Origin: Azotimanducus sp965199815
Lineage (GTDB): Bacteria; Pseudomonadota; Gammaproteobacteria; Pseudomonadales; Azotimanducaceae
Direction: 5' to 3'
Length of the DNA: 64,000 nt
Assembly: GCA_965199815.1 (NCBI GenBank)
Contig: CBDATE010000034.1
Coordinates: 62,001 to 126,000, forward strand
Below the pieces are notes generated by a model. It saw only the letters and a list, made by a program, of their open reading frames with translations, searched no databases and was not told the origin of the DNA. Below are positions 13,489 to 20,877 of the stretch, piece after piece. Every line of letters starts with the position of its first letter. Within the stretch, counting starts at the first letter, position 1. Made by a program: the position numbers and the translations under genes.

Positions 13489-13597
13489 CCGTTTCCCGGC
13501 GGCATCAGGCCCCCCTGTTATTCAATGGGTTCCCCACAGACCCCCACAAGCGCTCCACTTGCTTTACAATCCCGGCAGTTCCTGCAGGTGTCCTGAT

Positions 13598-14182
13598 ATG
13601 CGCAATATGCTCACTTTCTTGCGACGACTGGTCGGCTCTCTGTTGGCCGTGGCGGCGAGTAGCCTCGGTTACGCTGATGATGGCGAATACGCCGATACCT
13701 GGGGGCCAGATACAGGCTCGCAGATAGCGGCGTTCGAGCTCGATGATTCCGTCGGCGACCCGCGTACACTCGACAGTCTCGCCTCTCCCGCCGGGCTCAT
13801 ACTTTTCTTCACTCGCTCCGCTGATTGGTGACCCTATTGCCAGCAACAGTTGGTGCAACTGTCAGAATCCCTCGCCTCCTTCGAGGCCCTTGGTGTGGCC
13901 GTCGCCGCCACCACCTATGACAGCACGGAAGTGCTGGCGGAGTTTGTCGCAGACAACAATATCAGCTACCCCCTGCTCTCCGATCAGGGCGGCGAGTTCG
14001 CCACTGCGCTGGGCATCCTCAATGAAGATATCTCGGCAGATCATTTCGCCTACGGGGTGCCTCATCCCGGCATCCTGTGGCTTGATGCCGACGGACAGGT
14101 GCTGGCCAAGTTTGCCGAGCAGGATTACCGCAAGCGTCCTGAACTCGAAGAGGTTCTCGCCAGGGTTCGTGCGCTGCGCTGA
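13598..14182 (+). CDS. Thioredoxin/peroxiredoxin-fold protein, predicted selenoprotein (UGA at catalytic position)
   Basis: Reading from ATG 13598 gives a signal peptide (MRNMLTFLRRLVGSLLAVAA, cleavage likely after SLGYA). An AhpC/TSA- or thioredoxin-like domain follows, interrupted by TGA at 13829-13831 in FFTRSADW-stop-PYCQQQ. Translation continues in the same frame to 14182 with normal family sequence (VAVAATTYDSTEVLAEFV, YPLLSDQGGEFATALGI, GVPHPGILWLDADGQVLAKF). The stop replaces the first Cys of a CxxC motif, giving U78-P-Y-C81, in a 194-residue product. A perfect hairpin begins 14 bases after the UGA (separate entry). The expected product is an exported thiol/selenol redox protein. The alternative is a nonsense mutation, but a TGA exactly at the catalytic Cys with an intact downstream frame argues against it. 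SelA/B/C are not in this window. Confidence 0.82.
13846..13862 (+). promoter_or_regulatory. Candidate bacterial SECIS hairpin
   Basis: ACAGTT (13846-13851) and AACTGT (13857-13862) form a perfect 6-bp stem around the loop GGTGC. The stem becomes 7 bp with a GTG loop if the inner G-C pair forms. The loop begins 20 bases after the UGA codon and contains the GGU element typical of bacterial SECIS apical loops that bind SelB. Position and loop sequence fit. The lower stem is weak by eye and was not folded computationally. Confidence 0.6.
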
Positions 14183-14197
14183 GTCACGGACTGCTTG

Positions 14198-16132
14198 ATG
14201 GGCACCCATTCGGAGCTCACCAGGCATCCTGTCCTGCTCGCATCCCTGCCGGGAGTCGTCTATCTGCTGCTGTGCACCGGAGTGCGCGCACGTATTCTCG
14301 CGCCCCTGTATCCGTCCCCCGAGATAGCAACGCTGGATATCGTTGCTGCTTTCGCGCTCGGCTGTGCGAATGATCTGATCGCCGCCTGCATCCTGTCCTG
14401 GCCGCTCGCCGTCCTGCTGCTCTGCTGGCGCGGGAAGAGCCCGGCCAGGCGCCGCGCCCTGACCGGTCTGCTCGCGATTGAACTTCTGGTGGTGGTCATC
14501 GTACTGGCCATCGAGCTTGCCGTCTGGCAGGAACTTGACATGCGCATCGGACGCTTCGCGGCACAGTACATCGTCTATCTCCAGGCAACTGCATACTTCG
14601 GACTCGAATACCTGCAAGGCATGTCCTGGCGCGTCTGGGTCACTGGCCTGACGCTGTTCGCCCTGTCGGCCTGGCTGGCCACGCGTGTGGCTTCGGCGCT
14701 GACTCCGGGGATGGCAGAAAGTTCTCGCGAGCAATGTCGGCCCCGGCAACTGGCAGTATATCTGCTCGTCTCCGGCATCCTCGTGGGCATCTACTTCGTT
14801 CTCCCCGAGGCGCGCGTGAGTGAGAGATTCAATCTCAACAACGCCGCCGAAAACACCTTCACACACATCCTGCGCAGCGCCTTTCGTGACGATACCCGCT
14901 GGCTCGGTGTCTATGCCGACCTGCCGGAGGACGAGACGCGCAGACGACTCGCCGCCATCTGGCCAGGGCATGCTCCCGAATCTGGCGCGGAGCGCCTGGC
15001 GACCAACGCCACCCTCGGGCACCCTGCTGGCTCGGACGGGGCGCAATCCGCGGCTGGCATCCGCCATCTGGTGCTCATCATCGAGGAATCCTTTGGTGGA
15101 CATCACTGGACGAACCTGGCGAACCGCGAGCGATACATGCCGGAATTCCTGCGCCTGTCCGACGAAGGCCGACTGTTCACGCATGTGTACGCGACCGGCC
15201 TCAGGACCGTCCGCGGCCTTGAAGCGCTGCTCCAGGGCATAGTTCCGGTCCCCGGGTTCTCGCGTACCACGCTCGGTTCGGGCAGTCGCCTGCCGTCCCT
15301 GAGCGCATCCCTGAAGGCGGCCGGGTTTCGTACCGGGTTCGTCTATGGCGGCTGGCCGACCTTCACCAACTTCGCGAACTACTGGTCGAGCATCGGGTTT
15401 GAGCGCGTACTCTCTCGCCACGACTTTCCACACGCCGGGTTTGAAACTTCCTGGGGCATCGCCGACGAATTTCTGTTCGACCGGCTGCTCACCGAGATGG
15501 ATGACATGACGCAGCACTCCGAGCGTGTATTCCTTGCCACCCTGACCGTGTCCAATCATCTGCCTTTCGCCTTTCCCGAGGGGCGCGTACCCTACGCATC
15601 AGGAACACAGGCACCCGCCCTCGGCTATGCGGACTGGGCGCTGGGGCGATTCATGGACGCGGCGCGCAGCAAGGACTGGTTTGCCGACACCCTGTTCGTG
15701 ATTGCCTCCGATCATGGCTACGGACGACTGGGTCATGCGCGGATTCCGCTCACTCCCTACCGGGTTCCGCTGCTCTTCTTCGCTCCCGGGCATATTGCAC
15801 CGGGGCACATCAGCGCCGTGTCTTCAAACATGGAAGTGCCCAGGACGATCCTCTGCCTGCTGGAGTTGCCCGACTGCACGGCCTTTCGCGGGCGGAACCT
15901 TCTTGCACTGGGGCATCAGGAGCATGGCGTGGCACCCATCGAGTTCGCATCCCTGCTTGCGCTGGTGAACATTGATGGCGTGACGCTGTTGCTGCACAAC
16001 GAGGAGGCCGAGAGCTGGCACCGGGATGCCTCCGGGACGCTGCGTCTGACCGAAACAGATCAGGAAATGGCGTACAACGCTTCGGCGATATTCAGAACCG
16101 CCATGCAGGATTTTCATGGAGAATTGCGATAG
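14198..16132 (+). CDS. LtaS/MdoB-type membrane sulfatase (phosphoglycerol-transferase family)
   Basis: Membrane-anchored alkaline-phosphatase-superfamily enzyme of 644 residues. About five hydrophobic segments in the first 200 residues precede a periplasmic catalytic domain. Motifs seen are LVLIIEESFGGHHW (first metal site), YATGLRTVRGLEALLQG with the predicted nucleophile Thr337, TLTVSNHLPF, and IASDHGYGRLGH with metal ligands Asp and His. LtaS/OpgB relatives transfer phosphoglycerol or phosphoethanolamine to envelope glycans or lipids; the substrate here is unknown. ATG 14198 is preferred to the adjacent TTG. It begins 15 bases after the selenoprotein stop, so the two are probably one operon. 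Confidence 0.85.
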   Translation: MGTHSELTRHPVLLASLPGVVYLLLCTGVRARILAPLYPSPEIATLDIVAAFALGCANDLIAACILSWPLAVLLLCWRGKSPARRRALTGLLAIELLVVVIVLAIELAVWQELDMRIGRFAAQYIVYLQATAYFGLEYLQGMSWRVWVTGLTLFALSAWLATRVASALTPGMAESSREQCRPRQLAVYLLVSGILVGIYFVLPEARVSERFNLNNAAENTFTHILRSAFRDDTRWLGVYADLPEDETRRRLAAIWPGHAPESGAERLATNATLGHPAGSDGAQSAAGIRHLVLIIEESFGGHHWTNLANRERYMPEFLRLSDEGRLFTHVYATGLRTVRGLEALLQGIVPVPGFSRTTLGSGSRLPSLSASLKAAGFRTGFVYGGWPTFTNFANYWSSIGFERVLSRHDFPHAGFETSWGIADEFLFDRLLTEMDDMTQHSERVFLATLTVSNHLPFAFPEGRVPYASGTQAPALGYADWALGRFMDAARSKDWFADTLFVIASDHGYGRLGHARIPLTPYRVPLLFFAPGHIAPGHISAVSSNMEVPRTILCLLELPDCTAFRGRNLLALGHQEHGVAPIEFASLLALVNIDGVTLLLHNEEAESWHRDASGTLRLTETDQEMAYNASAIFRTAMQDFHGELR

Positions 16133-16136
16133 TCGT

Positions 16137-16168
16137 GTTCTGATCAAGTCCATGGGCTTGACCAGAAC
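16137..16168. repeat. Imperfect palindrome, single unit of the composite repeat family
   Basis: The 32-bp sequence begins GTTCTGATCAAGTCCA and ends GGCTTGACCAGAAC. It matches, with a few changes, the end palindrome of the composite repeats at 20841-20870 and 27753-27782. It lies five bases after the sulfatase stop codon and could act as a terminator stem. Confidence 0.65.
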
Positions 16169-16224
16169 ATGGATAAGCATATGAATGGGTAGAATGGGGC
16201 ATACGGGTCAGGCGTTGATACCTC

Positions 16225-17175
16225 ATGCGGTTGATCACCCTGAAAATATTGCGGACATTGACGGCGCTGCGTGACACCGGCAGTCTGGTGGAGGCATCCA
16301 ACCGCATGTGCCTCACGGTGTCGGCGCTTTCGCACCAATTCAAGGAGATTGAAGACGAGCTCGGCAGTCAACTCTTTATTCGCAAGTCCAGGCCGATCAG
16401 ATTCACGCCCCTTGGCCGCCGTGTGCTGGCGCTGGCCGATCAGGTGCTGCCACAGGTCGATGCCGGTGAAAGCGAGATCAGGCGTCAGGCGCTGGGGCAG
16501 GCGGGCCGCTTGCGGTTCGGATGCGAGTGTCGCTTCTCGTTCGACTGGCTGCTGGCGGCGGCGCAGGTGTTTCGCAGTCAGTGGCCAGCGGTCGATTTCG
16601 AGATCGCAGAGGAAGTCAATATCACGCCATTCGAATTCGATGCCGAAGGCGGACTCGACCTGCTTATCACGCCCTATAGAGGTGTGCACAAACACACCTC
16701 CTACATTCCGCTCTTTCGCGGGCAACTCTCACTGCTGGTGCCGGAAGGGCATGCCTTCGTACGCAAGCGCCGCTGCAATGCCGGAGACCTCGCCGGCCAG
16801 GTGTTGGTGGTGACCAGAGAGGAGGCGCTTCGGCAGTGGTTCCTGCGCGCCTTCTTCGGCGAAATCGGCGAAACTCCGGCCAGGGTGCACAGTGTTGATC
16901 TGCCCGCCATCATGATCCAGCAGGTGGTGACCGGCAAGGGACTCGCGCTGGCACCGGGCTGGGCAGCGCGCCCCTATGTGGAGCAGGGCATGATTCGCGC
17001 CTTGCCTCTCGGCCACCCCGAGCTTGCCTATACGCTCTATGCAGCGCTGCGCACCGAGGAGCTCGAAATCGAACACTTCCGCGGCTTCATCGAAACCATC
17101 AGGAACTATTCCCTGAGCGCCTTGCCCGATGTCGAGCGGGTGGAAGCTTCGACCCTGTCCGGCCTGTCCGGCTGA
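16225..17175 (+). CDS. LysR-family transcriptional regulator
   Basis: Transcription regulator of 316 residues. An N-terminal winged helix-turn-helix (LKILRTLTALRDTGSLVEAS, then SALSHQFKEIEDELGSQLF) is followed by a linker helix and a periplasmic-binding-like effector domain. The alignment pattern SLVEASNRM..TVSALSHQ resembles MetR-type members. The next gene is a convergent aldehyde dehydrogenase and the hydro-lyase pair lies beyond it, so these are candidate targets. No strong Shine-Dalgarno is seen. The effector is unknown. Confidence 0.92.
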   Translation: MRLITLKILRTLTALRDTGSLVEASNRMCLTVSALSHQFKEIEDELGSQLFIRKSRPIRFTPLGRRVLALADQVLPQVDAGESEIRRQALGQAGRLRFGCECRFSFDWLLAAAQVFRSQWPAVDFEIAEEVNITPFEFDAEGGLDLLITPYRGVHKHTSYIPLFRGQLSLLVPEGHAFVRKRRCNAGDLAGQVLVVTREEALRQWFLRAFFGEIGETPARVHSVDLPAIMIQQVVTGKGLALAPGWAARPYVEQGMIRALPLGHPELAYTLYAALRTEELEIEHFRGFIETIRNYSLSALPDVERVEASTLSGLSG

Positions 17176-17211
17176 GGAACAGGATGTCCGTGCGAGCGGC
17201 GGGGGCGCGCG

Positions 17212-18591
17212 TCAGTCTTCCGCGAAGGCATCGATGGGCAGCACAGCGCCCGTCTGAATGAGCAGTGCCTGCTTCTTCAGGAAGCGAAAGAACCCGGCAT
17301 CGCCCATGCGCGATGCGCCCAATCCCGAATCGACAAAGGCATCCTTCTCCACATCCGATACCTGCGTGGTCAGGCCACAGTCGTTGATGCTGACAGCCCC
17401 GGCGCGAATGCACATGGCGACTTCCGTGGCCTGTTCCGGGGGGCCCATAACCGCCGCGGACAGGCCGTAGCGCGAATCATTGGCAAGAGCAATGGCTTGT
17501 TCTTGCGTTGCGAACGGCATGACCGGCATGACCGGCGCGAAGGTCTCTTCCTGCATGATGCGCATATCGTGATTGACTTCTGTCAGTACCACAGGCGAAC
17601 ACCAGACACCTTCCGGCCTGTGCAGAATCTCGCCACAGTGCAGCTTCGCGCCTTGTTCAAGCGCATCATCAAGATGCGCCTGCAGGGTGTCGGCCTGTCT
17701 CGGGTCAATGAAGGGCCCCAGGTGTCCCGCCCCCGAACCGGTTGCAACATCACCGTCAACCTTCCGGTTGATCAGCCTGACGGCTTTCGCTTGTTGCACC
17801 AGGCTGTTCACGAAGGCCGGGTAGATATCCTGCTGCACATACAGGCGCTCAATTGATTGACAGGCCTGTCCGGTATTGAGAATCGAGCCTCGCAGGGCGG
17901 CTTGCACGGCCAGCTCGAGGTCGGCACCTGCGAGCACCACCAGAGGATCCTTGCCGCCGAGTTCGAGAAACGCCGGGATCAGGCGCGCCGCGGCGCGCGA
18001 CGCCACCTTGCGTCCGGTGCGGGTGCTGCCCGTAAAGCAGACGGCATCCACGACATCCACCATGGCCTCACCGACTGCGCCGTCCCCGCAGACAAGCTCG
18101 AACACCTCACTGAGCGCTGGAACTGCTTGTACCGATGCGCGCAAGGGCGCGATGAATCGAGGTGTCACCTCGCTCGGCTTGAGCAACACCGAACAGCCCG
18201 CGAGCAGAGCCGGCAGTGCATCGATCAGCGACAGGAGCAGCGGCACGTTCCACGGGCTGATGATGCCGAGTGTGCCCAGTGGGTGCCATGTGTGCCGGTA
18301 GCGAACGCTCGGTGCGGTTGCGGATGCGCCTTCCGAAACTCGGGCGAGCAGCCTGGGCGCGCGCTCTGCCCAGTAGTCCATGCGTCTCAGGGTGCCGTCA
18401 AACTCGCTGTGTGAAATGAGCCGCCGTCCAGTGTCCTGAATCAGCGCATCCACAATCGCCTGGCGATGTGATTCAAGCGAGGCCCGCCAGTCACGCATCA
18501 CCCTGACACGCGCCTCGATGCCACGCGCTTGCCAGCTCGGCTGCGCCTCGCTGAGCCGTGTCGCAAGCCTGTGAATCACTGCATTAGTCAT
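17212..18591 (-). CDS. NAD(P)-dependent aldehyde dehydrogenase
   Basis: Aldehyde dehydrogenase superfamily, 459 residues. The cofactor-binding region has IISPWNVPLLLSLIDALPAL and LLKPSEVTPRF, then FTGSTRTGRKVA. The general base is Glu210 in LELGGKDP and the catalytic thiol is Cys244 in NTGQACQSIERLYV. QEETFAPVMPVMPF near the C-terminal third is also typical. It oxidises an aldehyde to a carboxylate; the substrate is unknown. It is divergent from the LeuC-like gene with only 39 bp between the two start codons, so the two genes probably share a control region, perhaps bound by the nearby LysR protein. Confidence 0.9.
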   Translation of the reverse strand: MTNAVIHRLATRLSEAQPSWQARGIEARVRVMRDWRASLESHRQAIVDALIQDTGRRLISHSEFDGTLRRMDYWAERAPRLLARVSEGASATAPSVRYRHTWHPLGTLGIISPWNVPLLLSLIDALPALLAGCSVLLKPSEVTPRFIAPLRASVQAVPALSEVFELVCGDGAVGEAMVDVVDAVCFTGSTRTGRKVASRAAARLIPAFLELGGKDPLVVLAGADLELAVQAALRGSILNTGQACQSIERLYVQQDIYPAFVNSLVQQAKAVRLINRKVDGDVATGSGAGHLGPFIDPRQADTLQAHLDDALEQGAKLHCGEILHRPEGVWCSPVVLTEVNHDMRIMQEETFAPVMPVMPFATQEQAIALANDSRYGLSAAVMGPPEQATEVAMCIRAGAVSINDCGLTTQVSDVEKDAFVDSGLGASRMGDAGFFRFLKKQALLIQTGAVLPIDAFAED

Positions 18592-18630
18592 AATGACCTA
18601 TCATTATATCTTTTCACGGCCTGGTTATTC
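18592..18630. promoter_or_regulatory. Divergent promoter region, aldehyde dehydrogenase / hydro-lyase
   Basis: The 39-bp gap is much richer in A/T than its surroundings and contains TATCATTATATC, which can supply a -10 for the rightward gene. Neither gene shows a clear Shine-Dalgarno. The leader of the rightward gene would be very short. Confidence 0.35.
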
Positions 18631-20001
18631 ATGCCCCGCACTCTCTTTGACAAGCTCTGGCAGAGTCATCTGGTGGACAGTGACGGGTACGGAGAGAGTC
18701 TGCTGTATGTGGACCGCGTGTGCATGCATGAACGCACGGGCAGCATCGCCATGCAGTCGCTCATTGACCGCGGCCTCCGCGCACGATGCCCTGCACATGC
18801 CTTCTGTGTCATGGACCACACGGTGGATACACATCCCGGGCGCGGCGACAAGACACCCATGCCCGGCGGAGAAGCCTTCATCGTCAGCACCCGTGGTTCG
18901 GCGCGCTCCCTCGGCCTGAAGGTTTTTGACGTGAGCGATGAGTTGCAGGGCATTTCGCATCTGGTGAGCTTCGAGCAGGGATTTGCCTTGCCCGGCCTGT
19001 CGCTGGTGTGCCCGGATTCGCACACCTGCACTCTGGGCGCGGTCGGCGCGCTTGCCATCGGCGTGGGTGCCAGCCAGGTTGAACATGCCCTCGCGACTTC
19101 CTGCATTCGTCTCGTCAAGCCGGCTGTCATGCGCGTGACCTTCGAGGGAGTGCTCGCGCCCTGGGTCACCGCCAAGGACATGGCGCTGCATCTGATCGCC
19201 GAAGAAGGCGCGGCGGGCGCACAGGGCGCTGCCGTCGAGTTCAGCGGCTCCGCGGTGCGGCAACTGTCACTGGAAGCGCGCATGACGCTGTGCAATATGG
19301 CGGTGGAGTTTTCCGCCTTCACCGGCATCATCGCACCTGATGAGACCACCTTTGCGCAATTGGCCGACAGGCCGCATGCGCCCACCCCGCTTCCGCGCGA
19401 GGTTTGGCGGTCGCTGGCCTCTGACCACGGTGCCGAATTCGCGCGCGAAGTGCACATTGACGCGGCCAGCATTCGTCCGCGCATCACCTGGGGCACCTCG
19501 CCGGAGCATGGCGTGGGCATTGATGATGCGGTGCCGACACCACGCAATTCGGATGCCGGCAAGGCGCTCGACTACATGCAACTCTCGCCCGGGGTTCGTA
19601 TGCAGGACATCGCCGTTGATGCCGCCTTCATCGGCTCCTGCACCAATGCGCGTCTCGGCGACTTGCGTGCGGCGGCGGCCATTCTGCGCGGTCGTCATGT
19701 CGCTCCCCGGGTTGCGGCAGTGTGTGTCCCCGGTTCCACGCAGATCAAGCGGGCGGCAGAAGCCGAGGGCCTGCATCAGGTGTTCCTCGACGCGGGATTC
19801 GAATGGCGCGAATCCGGCTGCTCCATGTGCTTCTACGCCGGCGGCGAAACCTTTGGGCCGGGCAAGCGGGTCATCACCTCGACCAACCGTAACTTCGAAG
19901 GTCGGCAGGGCCCGGGGGTGCGCTCGCACCTGGCCAGCCCGGAAGTGGTGGCGGCATCTGCGGTGCGCGGCAGGATCAGTTCACCCGACATGCTGACATG
20001 A
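18631..20001 (+). CDS. Aconitase-family hydro-lyase, large subunit (LeuC/DmdA-like)
   Basis: [4Fe-4S] hydro-lyase large subunit of 456 residues. The cluster cysteines are C337 (GSCTNARLGDL) and C397 and C400 (SGCSMCFYAGG). Other family motifs are MDHTVDTHPGRGD, CPDSHTCTLGAVGALAIGVG and STNRNFEGRQGPGVRSHLAS. It looks like isopropylmalate dehydratase, but no leuA or leuB is present. Its neighbours are a LysR regulator, an aldehyde dehydrogenase and, downstream, transport and VOC genes. A catabolic hydratase (citraconate, dimethylmaleate or methylmalate type) is therefore as likely as leucine synthesis. ATG 18631 is used because the longer frame runs into the divergent gene. The stop overlaps the small-subunit start (ATGA). 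Confidence 0.85.
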   Translation: MPRTLFDKLWQSHLVDSDGYGESLLYVDRVCMHERTGSIAMQSLIDRGLRARCPAHAFCVMDHTVDTHPGRGDKTPMPGGEAFIVSTRGSARSLGLKVFDVSDELQGISHLVSFEQGFALPGLSLVCPDSHTCTLGAVGALAIGVGASQVEHALATSCIRLVKPAVMRVTFEGVLAPWVTAKDMALHLIAEEGAAGAQGAAVEFSGSAVRQLSLEARMTLCNMAVEFSAFTGIIAPDETTFAQLADRPHAPTPLPREVWRSLASDHGAEFAREVHIDAASIRPRITWGTSPEHGVGIDDAVPTPRNSDAGKALDYMQLSPGVRMQDIAVDAAFIGSCTNARLGDLRAAAAILRGRHVAPRVAAVCVPGSTQIKRAAEAEGLHQVFLDAGFEWRESGCSMCFYAGGETFGPGKRVITSTNRNFEGRQGPGVRSHLASPEVVAASAVRGRISSPDMLT

Positions 20002-20639
20002 CCGCGTTCACAAGACATCAGGGTGTTGCGGCACCGCTCATGGAGGCGGGAATACTGCGTCGCAACATAGACACGGACGCGATCATCCCGTCGCGGGAAA
20101 TGAAACAGGTCTCGAAGCACTCGCTGTCGGGCGGCCTGTTCGCCAACTGGCGCTACCTGTCGCCAGATGCGCGCGAGCCGAACCCGGAATTCGTCCTGAA
20201 TCAGTCGAGATTCCGCGCGGCCAGCCTGTTGCTCGCCGGTGAGAACTTCGGGTGTGGTTCTTCACGTGAGCAGGCTGTCTGGGCGCTTGGCGAGTTTGGC
20301 ATCAGAGCCATCATCGCGCCGAGCTTCGGGGCCATATTTGCGCGCAACTGCGTCGCCAATGGCCTTCTCGGGGTGGTGCTCGATGTGGCGGAGGTGCAGC
20401 GCATCGCCGACTGGGTGCTGGCCGACCCGCAGGCGCGCCAAGTGGTGGTCGATCTCGGGAAACAGGAGGTGGAGGCAGCAGGCGAACGCTTTCGCTTTCA
20501 TACGCCGACAGCGGAACGATTGCGACTCCTGCAAGGACTCGACCACATCGAACTGACCCTGAGCGCGCAGGACAAAATCGAGGAGTTCGAGAGAAGGCAC
20601 TTCGAGACCACCCCCTGGGCGCGTCTCGAGGCGGAGTGA
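19998..20639 (+). CDS. Aconitase-family hydro-lyase, small subunit (LeuD-like)
   Basis: Swivel-domain subunit of 213 residues that completes the active site of the large subunit. Motifs are RRNIDTDAIIPSREMKQVSK (substrate-binding loop), LLAGENFGCGSSREQAVWAL and PSFGAIFARNCVANGLL, all characteristic of LeuD and relatives. The start overlaps the large-subunit stop by four bases, implying translational coupling. A composite palindromic repeat follows and separates it from a convergent MFS gene. Confidence 0.88.
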   Translation: MTAFTRHQGVAAPLMEAGILRRNIDTDAIIPSREMKQVSKHSLSGGLFANWRYLSPDAREPNPEFVLNQSRFRAASLLLAGENFGCGSSREQAVWALGEFGIRAIIAPSFGAIFARNCVANGLLGVVLDVAEVQRIADWVLADPQARQVVVDLGKQEVEAAGERFRFHTPTAERLRLLQGLDHIELTLSAQDKIEEFERRHFETTPWARLEAE

Positions 20640-20654
20640 TGCCCTGATCGCTAC

Positions 20655-20877
20655 GGAAACTCTGAATAACAGAGTTTCCCGTGCGGCACACGGATGTGCC
20701 GCCAGATTCAGTGCCGTAAGGCATTGAATCTGCGAGCAAATCAGAATCCACATTTTTGCAGGACAGCAAAAATGCACGGCGCAGCCGCCCGAAGGGGCGG
20801 GCACATGGATGTGCCCGCTGAACATTTCTGATTTGCGAATCTGATCAAGTCCACGGATGGACTTGATCAGAACATAC
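20655..20877 (-). repeat. Composite palindromic repeat, copy A (long form)
   Basis: A chain of palindromes: 20655-20679 (10-bp stem), 20684-20701, 20704-20731, a stem around 20750-20773, a GCGGGCACA/TGTGCCCGC stem near 20800-20820, and a perfect 13-bp stem with loop CGGA at 20841-20870. Read in reverse complement it matches copy B at 27746-27895 almost base for base, except for a middle block of about 80 bases that is only about 6 bases in copy B. It fills the gap between two convergent genes, so it probably also ends transcription. Confidence 0.85.

Noticed and set aside
13421..13831. A separate 136-codon gene ending at the TGA, followed by an independent gene from 13850
   Set aside because: The two parts are one frame with one thioredoxin-like domain; splitting at the catalytic residue makes no structural sense, whereas selenocysteine does.
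13862..15559. 565-codon open frame on the minus strand opposite the selenoprotein and sulfatase
   Set aside because: Antisense to two well-supported genes, no start signal, low-complexity Gln/Arg/Gly content and no family resemblance.
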